41,191 nucleotides of DNA. Origin: CAUSKK01 sp963532425. Its GTDB lineage: Bacteria; Pseudomonadota; Gammaproteobacteria; Cardiobacteriales; Cardiobacteriaceae. Location: assembly GCA_963532425.1 (NCBI GenBank), contig CAUSKK010000018.1, positions 1 through 41,191 of the forward strand. The letters are read 5' to 3'. Shown here piece by piece: positions 16,068 to 23,681 of the stretch; positions within the stretch are counted from its first letter, which is position 1; each line of letters begins with the position of its first letter. Below the pieces are notes generated by a model that did not search any database, was not told the origin of the DNA, and worked only from the letters and a program-made list of their open reading frames with translations. The translations under genes were made by a program, and so were the position numbers.

Positions 16068-16628
16068 ATGGCAAAAATTCTCGTCATCAACGACCACCCG
16101 GATTTGAAGCAATCCCAGAGCAATCGGCTGATTCTCGCCGAGCTGGAACGGCATTTCGGCGCACAAATTGAGGTGCGGCGCCTGTCCGAGCTCTATCCGG
16201 ACTTCCACATCGACGTGGCCGCCGAGCAGGCCGCGCTGCTGAAGGCCGAAGTGGTGCTGCTGCAATATCCCACCCACTGGTTCAACCTTCCGGCCCGGCT
16301 GCAAAAATGGCTGGCGGACGTGTGGGTCTTCGGCTTCGCCTTCGGCCGCAACGGCAGCCAACTGCAGGGCAAAAAGTTGCTAGCTTCCACCACCACCGGC
16401 TCGCCGGCCAGCGTCTACGACGGCCAGACCGCCCCGCACATCAGTGAATTGGCCAAGCCGGTGGAAGCCTCGGCCCGCTATGCCGGCTTCCACTGGCAGG
16501 GCATCGAAGCGCTTCATGGGGCCCTCTATATTCCCGGCATGCACAGCGACGCGGACTTGGAGCGAGTCCAACGGCGGGCCCGGGACTACGGCCAGCGGCT
16601 GGCCGGCAAGATTGAAAAACTCCTCTAA
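16068..16628 (+). CDS. NAD(P)H-dependent oxidoreductase, flavodoxin-like fold (KefF/MdaB-like)
   Basis: 186 residues matching the flavodoxin_2 quinone reductases. The N-terminal Ile-Leu-Val-Ile-Asn-Asp-His-Pro strand leads to the FMN/FAD phosphate loop with Ser-Asn-Arg. Pro-Thr-His-Trp-Phe-Asn-Leu-Pro-Ala binds the isoalloxazine ring, and Thr-Thr-Thr-Gly-Ser-Pro follows. These enzymes reduce quinones with NAD(P)H; some (KefF) regulate potassium efflux, but no such channel gene is nearby. AAGGAATAG upstream supports the start. A GAAGCGCTTC copy (16506-16515) encodes part of Glu-Ala-Leu-His. A good terminator follows. Confidence 0.88.
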   Translation: MAKILVINDHPDLKQSQSNRLILAELERHFGAQIEVRRLSELYPDFHIDVAAEQAALLKAEVVLLQYPTHWFNLPARLQKWLADVWVFGFAFGRNGSQLQGKKLLASTTTGSPASVYDGQTAPHISELAKPVEASARYAGFHWQGIEALHGALYIPGMHSDADLERVQRRARDYGQRLAGKIEKLL

Positions 16629-16636
16629 AAAATAAA

Positions 16637-16659
16637 GCAGCCGCCGGGCTGCTTTTTTT
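16637..16659 (+). terminator. Rho-independent terminator of the oxidoreductase gene
   Basis: Stem GCAGCC (16637-16642) / GGCTGC (16647-16652), four-base loop, then seven Ts. On the opposite strand the upstream A-rich stretch could also serve the convergent NmrA-like gene. Confidence 0.9.
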
Positions 16660-16706
16660 AGGGCCGGCGGCCGGCAAACCGGAGCAGTGGCCCGAAGCGC
16701 TTCGGT

Positions 16707-17483
16707 TTAATCCTGCCCAGCACCGCCGCCCAGCGTCGCCAGGGTTTCCGCCAGCGGTTGCGGCGGCCGGCCCAGCAGGGTGGCCAGCGTCGGCGTCGGC
16801 AGGGCGAGCTGGCCGCTGGCCCAGACCTCCTGCAGCGCGTCCGTGGGTGCTGTGGCTTCATAGCCGACGGCCAGCCGTTCGGCCACCTCGGCCAGCCGCA
16901 GCGCTTCCGGCCCGCTGAGCTCATAGGCCCGCCGTTGGTGGGCCGTGCTGCCCCGGGCCCGGTCGAGCAGCACCTGTACCAGCACCGCCGCCAAATCGGC
17001 CCGGGCCAGGGCCGCCACCGGTGCCGCCGGCCCGCTGAATTGCTGGCCATCGAAGGTTGCCAGCAGCATTTCCTGCAGCAGATTGGCGCGCAGCAGGGTG
17101 TAATCCAGACCGCTGTTGATTAGAGCCTCCTCCACCCGGGCCTGATTACGGCTCAGGGCCAGCGGACTATCGAGCCGGGCCCCGGCCAGCGACAGATAGA
17201 CCAGCGCCCTCACCCCGGCCGTCGCCGCCGTGGCGATGCCGTGCTGGCAGGCCGCAACCCAATCGGGGCTAGTGATGGGCGGCAGGAGCAGCAGCATTTC
17301 GCCCCCGTCAAAATCCTCCGGCCGGGCCGTGGCCAGGGTGAAAGCCCGGGTCCAGCTGCGCGGCAGCAGTGGCAGGCGGGCCGGGTTGCGCCCCAGCAGA
17401 ATCAACGCCGCGCCGGCGCTGCTCAGGGCTGCCGCCACCGGCCCACCGAGGGCGCCGCCGGCACCGGTCAGGATAATTTTCAT
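16707..17483 (-). CDS. NmrA-like NAD(P)-binding protein, second relative in the window
   Basis: 258 residues with the Rossmann motif Thr-Gly-Ala-Gly-Gly-Ala-Leu-Gly-Gly, the Leu-Val-Tyr-Leu-Ser-Leu-Ala-Gly-Ala strand and Leu-Asp-Tyr-Thr-Leu-Leu-Arg-Ala-Asn-Leu. It matches the family of the 9761-10621 gene but is clearly diverged. It probably acts in the cytoplasm as an NAD(P)-binding reductase or sensor; activity is unknown. The stop is followed directly by a CCGAAGCGCTTCGG palindrome. The 5' end is unusual: its first ~92 bases and upstream sequence are repeated twice more in a 158-bp tandem array leading back to the VirK gene. The ATG at 17483 overlaps the stop of the preceding truncated copy (ATGA), so translation may depend on reinitiation through the array. 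Confidence 0.82.
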   Translation of the reverse strand: MKIILTGAGGALGGPVAAALSSAGAALILLGRNPARLPLLPRSWTRAFTLATARPEDFDGGEMLLLLPPITSPDWVAACQHGIATAATAGVRALVYLSLAGARLDSPLALSRNQARVEEALINSGLDYTLLRANLLQEMLLATFDGQQFSGPAAPVAALARADLAAVLVQVLLDRARGSTAHQRRAYELSGPEALRLAEVAERLAVGYEATAPTDALQEVWASGQLALPTPTLATLLGRPPQPLAETLATLGGGAGQD

Positions 17484-17799
17484 GGTGCCTCCCTGATGAG
17501 GCTCGCTGGCTTCGACCGAGCCTCATGGGACGACCGGGCCGTGGTGCGCCCCAGCAGAATCAACGCCTCGCCGGCGCTGCTCAGGGCTGCCGCCACCGGC
17601 CCGCCGAGGGCGCCGCCGGCCCCGGTCAGGATAATTTTCATGGTGCCTCCCTGATGAGGCTCGTTGGCTTCGACCAAGCCTCATGGGACGACCGGGCCGT
17701 GGTGCGCCCCAGCAGAATCAACGCCTCGCCGGCGCTGCTCAGGGCTGCCGCCACCGGCCCGCCGAGGGCGCCGCCGGCCCCGGTCAAAATCATCTTCAT
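17391..17799 (-). repeat. 158-bp tandem repeat of the NmrA-like gene's 5' end (about 2.6 copies)
   Basis: The unit beginning CCCCAGCAGAATCAACGCC on the plus strand recurs at 17391, 17549 and 17707, exactly 158 bases apart. It carries the start region of the NmrA-like gene, so ATGs sit at 17799, 17641 and 17483. The upstream two start short frames of 53 codons (beginning Met-Lys-Ile/Met-Ile-Leu-Thr-Gly-Ala-Gly-Gly), each ending in a TGA that overlaps the next ATG. The outermost ATG overlaps the VirK stop in the same way. Each full unit also carries an inverted repeat, ATGAGGCTCG...CGAGCCTCAT, imperfect in the second. The outermost copy has ATGAAGATG instead of ATGAAAATT and may be the ancestral start. 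Confidence 0.9.
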
Positions 17800-18686
17800 G
17801 GCTCCGCTCCGAGGGCGGCCCGCAGTTGGGTTTCCAGCTCGGCCAGCAGCCCGCGCCGGGCCCGCTGCTGGCTGCGTTTCTGGCTTTTCACCGTGGCCAA
17901 ATCCCGGGGCGGCCGGGGCAGGGCCAGATGAAACCAGCCGTCGGCGCCGAGCGCGCCGCCCTGCTGGGCCCAGAAGCCGTCGTAGTCAAAATGGAGCCGG
18001 TGCCAGCGGGCCAGATGAATGAAATGCTTCTGGCGGTGGGCCTGAATGGCGGCGCCGGTGCCCTGCAATTCGACGCAGCCGAGCGCTTCGGCCAGCCGGG
18101 CCAGCGCCTGTACCAGCAGGGCCGCCGGGCGCAGACCGTGGCAACGTTTCTGCAGGGCCTTGGCCACCTCGGCCCGACCCCGGCTGCCCTGGACACAGCC
18201 GACGCGCAGCACCGGGCCCCGCTCCTCCTGGCCGAAGCCAAAGGCCGCCGCTGCCAGGGCCTCGCCCTCAACCCGTAGGCTGAGCACCAGTTCGCCCTCC
18301 TTGCGGAAGCGCTCGTCATAGCCCAGCTCCAGCGTGGCCCCGGCCAGGCTGGCCAGGGTTTGGGGCGCGCTTAGGCTGGCCCGGAGCCGGGCGTGCCGTT
18401 GGATAAAGGCGTAGCAATCCAGCAGAGCGGCCCGACGCTGGGCCGGCCGCCAGCGGGTCGATTGGTAGACGCGAAAGGGCTTGAAATAGAGCCGGGGGCG
18501 ACGGGCGCAGAGCTCGACCCAGGGCGGTTCGGCCAGCAGCGCGAACCAATCCCGGGCGAAGCGGGGGTGGCAGAGCACGTGGAACAGAATCTTGCCCTGC
18601 TGGCGCCGGCGGTAGCCGGCCGGGGCGTCGGCGAAGGCCCGCTCGGTGTGGGCCAGGGCCCGGGTCAGGGTTTTACGCAGTGTCAT
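17796..18686 (-). CDS. VirK/YbjX (DUF535) family protein
   Basis: 296 residues, the normal length for the DUF535/VirK/YbjX family. Family-like features are an N-terminal region with Phe-His-Val-Leu and Pro-Arg-Phe-Ala, a Leu-Tyr-Phe-Lys-Pro-Phe-Arg-Val-Tyr stretch, a central Gly-Glu-Leu-Val-Leu-Ser-Leu-Arg-Val strand, and a C-terminal His-Arg-Leu-His-Phe-Asp-Tyr-Asp-Gly-Phe-Trp motif followed by a basic tail. Members have been linked to outer-membrane or virulence functions in enterobacteria, but the biochemical role is not established. No signal peptide is visible. The stop overlaps the first NmrA-type ATG (ATGA at 17799), so the two genes were originally coupled. GAGGC upstream is a modest ribosome-binding site. 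Confidence 0.8.
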   Translation of the reverse strand: MTLRKTLTRALAHTERAFADAPAGYRRRQQGKILFHVLCHPRFARDWFALLAEPPWVELCARRPRLYFKPFRVYQSTRWRPAQRRAALLDCYAFIQRHARLRASLSAPQTLASLAGATLELGYDERFRKEGELVLSLRVEGEALAAAAFGFGQEERGPVLRVGCVQGSRGRAEVAKALQKRCHGLRPAALLVQALARLAEALGCVELQGTGAAIQAHRQKHFIHLARWHRLHFDYDGFWAQQGGALGADGWFHLALPRPPRDLATVKSQKRSQQRARRGLLAELETQLRAALGAEP

Positions 18687-18761
18687 GGTGCCTCATGGTG
18701 AAAAAGCGCCATTATCCGCCCTTCGGCGCCGGCGGGCATGGGCTCGGTCTCTCCTCTTTTT

Positions 18762-18779
18762 GATAGCTATTTGCATTTC
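18762..18779 (-). promoter_or_regulatory. Possible Fur box upstream of the TonB-dependent receptor
   Basis: Read on the minus strand, GAAATGCAAATAGCTATC aligns with the Fur consensus (GATAATGATAATCATTATC) at roughly 13 of 19 positions, allowing one gap. It lies about 45 bases before the receptor start. This is a hand alignment, and such AT-rich matches can arise by chance. Confidence 0.4.
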
Positions 18780-18821
18780 AAATACAATTGCGCGGCTTTT
18801 TTACAACCCACTGGAGTTTTT

Positions 18822-20960
18822 ATGTCGCGACCCCGTCTCAGTCTACTTACCCTGGCCCTGCTGCCGACCGTCCACGCCCAGGAGGCCGACGCCGTTACCG
18901 AGCTGGAGGCCATCACCGTTACGGCCACCAACCCCTTCGCCGCCCTGACCAATAACAAGCTCTCCAGCCAGGCCCATTTGAAAATGCTGGGCCAGCGCAA
19001 CAGCTTCGAGGCCCCGGTGAACGTGGTGTCCTACCACGAAAACATCATCGCCGACCAGCAGAGCCGCAGCACCACCGACCTGCTCGGTAAAAACGACGCC
19101 TCGGTTACCTCCCTGGGCGGCGAGGGCTTCGTTCTCGATGGCATTTCCGTGCGCGGCTTCCGCAGCTACACCCGGGAATTCTCCCTCAACGGCCTGCCCG
19201 GCCTCTTCGCCGGCTTCCAGAGCAGCACCGCCTACGTGGGCAGCGTCGATTTGGTCAAGGGGGCCAGCGGCGGCCTCGGCGGCATGAGCCCGGAAAGTGC
19301 CGTCGGCGCCTCGGTGAACGTGCAGAGCAAGAAGGCCGGCGACAAAGACCTGAACTGGGTCGGCCTTGGCTGGTGCTCGCGCGACCGCTTCCAGACCGAC
19401 GTGGATTTGAGCCGGCGCTTCGGGGCCAGCCGGGAATACGGCCTGCGTCTGAACGGCCAGTACCGCAACGGCGAGACCGCCCGCCGCTTCCAAGGGGAGA
19501 AGAACGGCACCATCGCCCTGAACCTCGACTATGACAACGGCACGGCCCGGGGCCAAATTGACCTGATTCGCAACCAGCGCCACGGCGACGCCATGCGTGC
19601 CCGCCTCGACCAGACCCAGAATCTGAAATATCCGGTGCCGCCGCCGCCCGCCGGCAAAACCAATCTGGCCCAGCCCTGGACCTACGCCAACACCAGCGAA
19701 TCCATCATTGCCGCCACCGGCGAGGTCAATCTCAACAACGATATAACCCTGAGCGCCGGCCTCGGCCATAACAAGGCCAAATATGACCACGTCTTCGAAC
19801 AGATGCGCCTAAAGAGCGCCGGCGGCGACTTCTGGGACCACAGCGTCCGCAGCAACAGCCAGGGCATCGACACCACCTCGGCCAATGTCGGCCTGCGCGG
19901 CTACCACCAGACCGGCGCCGTCAGCCACGACTGGGCCGCCAGCCTGGACCAGGTGGACCGCGACCGTTTCAACGCCTTCAACGACCACAAGGACGCCCCC
20001 GCCCACCAGCAGACCAACAATATCTATAACGTGCGCCGCTTCGCCCCGCCGCCGGCCTTCAATTACCGCTTCACCAACAAGAACATCAACACCAACCGCA
20101 ACACCAGCTTTGGCCTCACCGACACCCTGGGCTTCCTTGATGACACCGTGCGCCTGAGCCTCGGCGGCCGCTACCAGCACTTCAAGCAGCACAGCACCAC
20201 GGCCCAGGGCGAGCGCCGCAATGTCTACACCGCCAAGGCCCTGAATCCGCTGGTGGCCCTGGCCTGGCAGCCCCAGCCGGAGCTGGTGGTTTACGCCAAC
20301 TATATGCGCGACCTGGAGCCCGGCGACGTGGTCAGCGACACCGAGGCCGTGAACCACGGCGAGCTGCTCAAGCCGATGAAAACCCGCCAGTATGAAATCG
20401 GTGTGCGCAAGGACTGGGGCGATTTCGCCACCACCGCCGCCTATTTCGACATCAGCCGGCCCAGCGCCTACCTCGGCAGCGACAAGCGCTATGGCGTCTA
20501 CGGCCAGACCCGCCATCGCGGCCTGGAGTTCAACGGCTACGGCTCCTTCCTCGACAACACGCTGCGGCCGGGCCTGGGCCTGACCCTGATGGAGGCCAAG
20601 CTGGAGAAACAGCAGGAGCGCGCCAACAACGGCAAACAGCTCATCGGCACACCCCAGTTCATCGCCAAGGCCGGCCTGGAGTGGGATACGCCCTGGGTGC
20701 CGGGCCTGACCCTGAAGGGCAATGTCCAGCACTACGGCAAGACCTACCAGAACAGCAGCAACAGCTACAGCATCAAGGGCTACAGCCTCTTCGATGCCGG
20801 CCTGCGCTATAAAACCAAGCTCGGCGACAAGGATTTCACCCTGAGCGCCAGCGCCGAAAACCTGTTTAACAAAAAGTACTGGCAGACCTCCGCCGGCAAC
20901 GGCGGCATTATCCTTGGCATGCCGCGCACCTACTGGCTCAACGCGCAGATTGACCTGTAG
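18822..20960 (+). CDS. TonB-dependent outer-membrane siderophore-type receptor
   Basis: 712 residues from ATG 18822, with CTGGAG upstream; upstream in-frame codons are not needed. The signal peptide (Arg-Pro-Arg-Leu, Leu-rich core) is probably cleaved after Val-His-Ala at residue 19. A TonB-box-like Leu-Glu-Ala-Ile-Thr-Val-Thr-Ala follows at about 28-35. The plug contains Asp-Gly-Ile-Ser-Val-Arg-Gly-Phe and Val-Asp-Leu-Val-Lys-Gly-Ala-Ser-Gly-Gly. A long beta-barrel part ends in Leu-Phe-Asn-Lys-Lys-Tyr-Trp and a final Gln-Ile-Asp-Leu. It takes up an iron chelate or similar ligand using TonB energy; the ligand is unknown. It is monocistronic, with a clear terminator and a possible upstream Fur box. 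It may feed the iron ABC system at 33-36.6 kb. Confidence 0.92.
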   Translation: MSRPRLSLLTLALLPTVHAQEADAVTELEAITVTATNPFAALTNNKLSSQAHLKMLGQRNSFEAPVNVVSYHENIIADQQSRSTTDLLGKNDASVTSLGGEGFVLDGISVRGFRSYTREFSLNGLPGLFAGFQSSTAYVGSVDLVKGASGGLGGMSPESAVGASVNVQSKKAGDKDLNWVGLGWCSRDRFQTDVDLSRRFGASREYGLRLNGQYRNGETARRFQGEKNGTIALNLDYDNGTARGQIDLIRNQRHGDAMRARLDQTQNLKYPVPPPPAGKTNLAQPWTYANTSESIIAATGEVNLNNDITLSAGLGHNKAKYDHVFEQMRLKSAGGDFWDHSVRSNSQGIDTTSANVGLRGYHQTGAVSHDWAASLDQVDRDRFNAFNDHKDAPAHQQTNNIYNVRRFAPPPAFNYRFTNKNINTNRNTSFGLTDTLGFLDDTVRLSLGGRYQHFKQHSTTAQGERRNVYTAKALNPLVALAWQPQPELVVYANYMRDLEPGDVVSDTEAVNHGELLKPMKTRQYEIGVRKDWGDFATTAAYFDISRPSAYLGSDKRYGVYGQTRHRGLEFNGYGSFLDNTLRPGLGLTLMEAKLEKQQERANNGKQLIGTPQFIAKAGLEWDTPWVPGLTLKGNVQHYGKTYQNSSNSYSIKGYSLFDAGLRYKTKLGDKDFTLSASAENLFNKKYWQTSAGNGGIILGMPRTYWLNAQIDL

Positions 20961-20980
20961 CCCCCTTCTCTCCTAACCAG

Positions 20981-21011
20981 AAAAAGCCCGGCCCCCCGCT
21001 GGGCTTTTTTT
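20981..21011 (+). terminator. Rho-independent terminator of the TonB receptor gene
   Basis: AAAAAGCCC (20981-20989) pairs with GGGCTTTTT (21001 on) across an 11-base C-rich loop, and the T-run continues to 21011. The A-run on the left means it could work in both directions. Confidence 0.9.
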
Positions 21012-21021
21012 GTGGCCGGGG

Positions 21022-22651
21022 GAAGCGCTTCGGTTTATCCAGCCCTGTGGAACGAAGCGCTTCAATCGGGAAAGACAGGAAAGGGCGAAGCGCTTCGGAG
21101 GAACCTTTATTTATCCAACAATGCCAAGCGCTTCTCCAGAGTGAAGCGCTTCGTTTTGATTGTCCGGCGGCACCATTCTGAAGCGCTTCCGGCCGAGCCG
21201 CTTGTTTCTGCCGAAGCGCTTCCATTTGAACCCCAAGAGGGAAGCGCTTCGTTTGGAGAGATGGGAGCGCCCCGGCCCGATTTGGAACGGGGGAGCGCTT
21301 CAGCCCGGCGGATTTTCTTCTGCTTTGTCCCAATGGCCCAGAAGGGGAAGCGCTTCCCACCGGGGCGGGCCGGTGATGATTCAAAAGATACAGGCTTGGA
21401 AAAATCATTTACCCAGACCGAAGCGTTTCGGTTCTGGCGGGAAGATTTATTGGCCAGCCAACCGGGCCGCAGAGCGAAGCGCTTCCCCCGGCCCGGGTGG
21501 GAGCTGGTGATAATTCGGAAAATGCCAACCGGCTGCCACACCTATTCAGAACAAAGCGCTTCAACCCGCAATGCCCGTTGCAGCGAAGTGCTCCGAAGGG
21601 CAAGGCTGACGGGTCGGGCCGGCGCCATTTTCCGTTTAACAAAGCGCTTCGCTCTGAGCAGCTAAAAAGGAAAGGAGCGCTTCCCCCAGTGCCCTGCGCC
21701 AACGGAAGAGCTTCGGTGGGAAAGCCCCTTCCCAGCTTGGGGCCGGTGAAGGCTTGAAAATGCCGACCTGCTGTTGCGCCCACTCGGAGCGAAGCACCTC
21801 GCCTTGAAGTATTTCTTTGGCTACGGTTGGTTTAGCAGGGAAGGTGCCCCCGGCGGGAATTAGCCGGGGTTCCAGAGCTGGAGTGCCTCATTTCGGCGGG
21901 CCAGAGACCAGAAATAAGGAAGCGCTTCGTTCGGGGACGCCAGAAAAAAGCGGCTGGGCCGGCGACGATTGATAGGACAGCGGCCCAGCGAAGCGCTTCG
22001 GTTGGCGCCATTTCCCCCGCTTGAAGCGCTCCCCTTCGCGGCCGGTGAAGATTTAAAAATGTCGCCCCGCCGCCGCGTTTCTTTAAAACGAAGCGCTTCG
22101 GCCCCAGCCGGCCGGGGCAACGTTTTCCCGCTGTCTACTTCTCTGGCCTGAAGCGCTTCCCCCGGTGGATTCAACGCCCGGGTCGAGCCGAGCAGCAACG
22201 ACATCGGCCCGCTCCGACCGAAGAGCTCCCCCGGTTTCCAATGGGATTGGAATACTCCGGTCTCTCCAACCGAAGCGCTTGACCCTTGGGAACTAAATGC
22301 CGACCCGGGCGCTAAAGCAATGAAGCGCTTCGGCCCCAGCCGGCCGTGGCAGCGTTTTCCCGGTTTCTGTTTCTCTAGCTTGAAGCGCTTCCCCCGGTGG
22401 ATTTAACGCCCGGGCCGGGGCTGATGATTTCAAATCCACCGAAGCGCTTCGTTCTGGAAAGCCGGCTGGGAGGAAGCGCTTCCCCCTTTTGGGCCGGGGC
22501 CGGCAAGGATTGAAAAGATGCCGCCCGAGGGAAGCGCTTCGGCAATGTAGCCGGCGGCGCTTGGCGGGCGGCCGCCGGTGGCAAGTGGAAGCAGGGCGTT
22601 TCCAGAACCGAAGCGCTTCGGTTTAGCCGCCCTTTCAGGGGGAAGCGCTTC
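21022..22651. repeat. Gene-free array of GAAGCGCTTC palindromes, 20 exact copies
   Basis: Exact copies start at 21022, 21054, 21087, 21143, 21180, 21213, 21241, 21347, 21476, 21919, 21990, 22090, 22150, 22322, 22382, 22441, 22473, 22531, 22610 and 22642. About a dozen one- or two-base variants lie among them (for example 21125 CAAGCGCTTC, 21292 GGAGCGCTTC, 21420 GAAGCGTTTC, 21553 and 21641 AAAGCGCTTC, 21704 GAAGAGCTTC). Spacing mostly varies from 18 to 80 bases, unlike a CRISPR. Long open frames across it consist of Ser-Ala-Ser, Glu-Ala-Leu and Lys-Arg-Phe units produced by the palindrome in its three frames, and I do not call them genes. The array fills the space between the TonB receptor and the small membrane-protein pair. 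Confidence 0.92.
22090..22414 (+). repeat. 93-bp direct duplication inside the palindrome array
   Basis: 22090-22182 and 22322-22414 are about 90 percent identical by eye and 232 bases apart. Each unit starts with GAAGCGCTTCGGCCCCAGCC, contains a second palindrome 60 bases later, and ends in GGTGGATT(C/T)AACGCCCGGG. The spacers between palindromes are therefore themselves duplicated, so the array has grown at least partly by block duplication. Confidence 0.85.
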
Positions 22652-22731
22652 CCCGGGAACGACCTTCCCGGAAGTTGCGCGGCTAGGCCGCTCGTGGCGC
22701 CGCCTATAATCGCCCTTTTTGAGGAGAAATT

Positions 22732-23139
22732 ATGGAAGCCCGCGACGGTCTGACCCTCTTTCAGCTGCTGGTGCTGGTTCTGCTTAGCGTCAAAATCAGC
22801 CACTGGCTCGGCCGTAAACTCCAGACCAGCGACAACCCGCCGTTCTGGTGGCTGGTGGCGGTGATGTTGCTGAGCTTCGCCGCCAATCTGCTCAACGCCG
22901 GCCGCTGGAGCGGCCTCATGCTGCTGCTGCCGCTGCTGGTTTATCTGTGGCGGCGGCTGCGCCCCGGCCTCAATCCCCCGGCGGCCCGAATGGCCAACCG
23001 CCTCGGCGGCGCCCTGCTGGGCGGCGCTCTGGCCCTGCTGCTGGCGGCCCAGTACTTCAATCTCGACCTGCAGGCTAATCTCATCGGCGCCGGCCTGGCC
23101 GCCCTGCTCGGGGCCGGGCTCGGCCTCGGCGGCGACTGA
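22732..23139 (+). CDS. Small four-helix membrane protein, paralogue A
   Basis: 135 residues with about four hydrophobic segments: an N-terminal Phe-Gln-Leu-Leu-Val-Leu-Val-Leu-Leu helix, a segment around 40-55, a Leu-rich helix near 62-76, and a Gly/Ala/Leu-rich C-terminal pair. The motif Val-Lys-Ile-Ser followed by Leu-Gly-Arg-Lys-Leu and a Phe-Trp-Trp-Leu-Val signature are shared with the next gene, showing that the two are paralogues. No known family is recognised. GAGGAG upstream supports the start, and a TATAAT-like -10 element lies at 22705-22710, right after the last palindrome of the array, so the promoter abuts the repeats. An inner-membrane location is inferred. Confidence 0.75.
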   Translation: MEARDGLTLFQLLVLVLLSVKISHWLGRKLQTSDNPPFWWLVAVMLLSFAANLLNAGRWSGLMLLLPLLVYLWRRLRPGLNPPAARMANRLGGALLGGALALLLAAQYFNLDLQANLIGAGLAALLGAGLGLGGD

Positions 23140-23240
23140 CCATTTATCCCGTATTTCCAGACAGCCGGCCCCGGCGCAGCGCTTCCCCCCGGAGCGGCCG
23201 GGGCGGGCCATTGAACCCTTCGTTAACCCTGGAGATAAAC

Positions 23241-23654
23241 ATGAACCCCCAAATCACCCTGGTCATTATCCAACTGCTGTTGCTGGTGTTTTTCACCGTG
23301 AAAATCAGCTATTACATCGGCCGCCGGCTCTACGAGGGCCAAGATAGCGGCTTCTGGTGGCTGGTTACCATTTTTGCCGCTCTGGTCGGCGCCGACGCCC
23401 TCCGCGACGACAGCTGGCTGGGCCTGGCCCTCTTCCTGCCGCTGCTGTTCTATATGTTTCTGCACCTGCGCGCCGCCCTGAATCTGGATTCGGCCAAGGC
23501 CGCCGGCCGCTTCTTCGGCGCCCTGGTGGGCAGCGGCGTGAGCTTCTTGATTTCCCAGCAGTTTTTCAGCCTGGGCCTGAAGGAAAATCTCATCGGCGCG
23601 CTGGTGGCGGCCCTGCTCATGGCCTTTTTGGGCGTGAACAACGGCGGCGACTAA
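23241..23654 (+). CDS. Small four-helix membrane protein, paralogue B
   Basis: 137 residues from ATG 23241, preceded by CTGGAGATAAAC; an in-frame TTG at 23211 is a poorer start. Shares with paralogue A the Val-Lys-Ile-Ser-Tyr-Tyr-Ile-Gly-Arg-Arg-Leu motif, Phe-Trp-Trp-Leu-Val, a Leu-Pro-Leu-Leu helix and the C-terminal Glu-Asn-Leu-Ile-Gly-Ala region ending Gly-Gly-Asp, so this is an old tandem gene duplication. The 101-base gap contains one degenerate palindrome (CAGCGCTTCC, about 23178). Function unknown. No plus-strand T-run terminator is seen after it; the hairpin just downstream is oriented for the opposite strand. Confidence 0.75.
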   Translation: MNPQITLVIIQLLLLVFFTVKISYYIGRRLYEGQDSGFWWLVTIFAALVGADALRDDSWLGLALFLPLLFYMFLHLRAALNLDSAKAAGRFFGALVGSGVSFLISQQFFSLGLKENLIGALVAALLMAFLGVNNGGD

Positions 23655-23655
23655 T

Positions 23656-23679
23656 AAAAAAAAACCGCCCCGAAGGGCG
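23656..23679 (-). terminator. Rho-independent terminator for the sodA-sdhE transcript
   Basis: On the minus strand the stem CGCCC / GGGCG (23675-23679 with 23666-23670) has loop TTCG and is followed by a long T-run (23656-23664). It lies just beyond the last partial sdhE 3' repeat. Confidence 0.85.
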
Positions 23680-23681
23680 AT

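Noticed and set aside
21012..21665. A 217-codon plus-strand open frame, and similar long frames on both strands across 21-22.6 kb
   Set aside because: The residues are dominated by Ser-Ala-Ser, Glu-Ala-Leu and Lys-Arg-Phe, which are simply the palindrome read in three frames. No ribosome-binding site, no domain and no codon bias.
21022..22651. CRISPR array
   Set aside because: The repeat is only 10 bases and palindromic, spacing is irregular, some spacers are themselves duplicated, and no cas gene is present.
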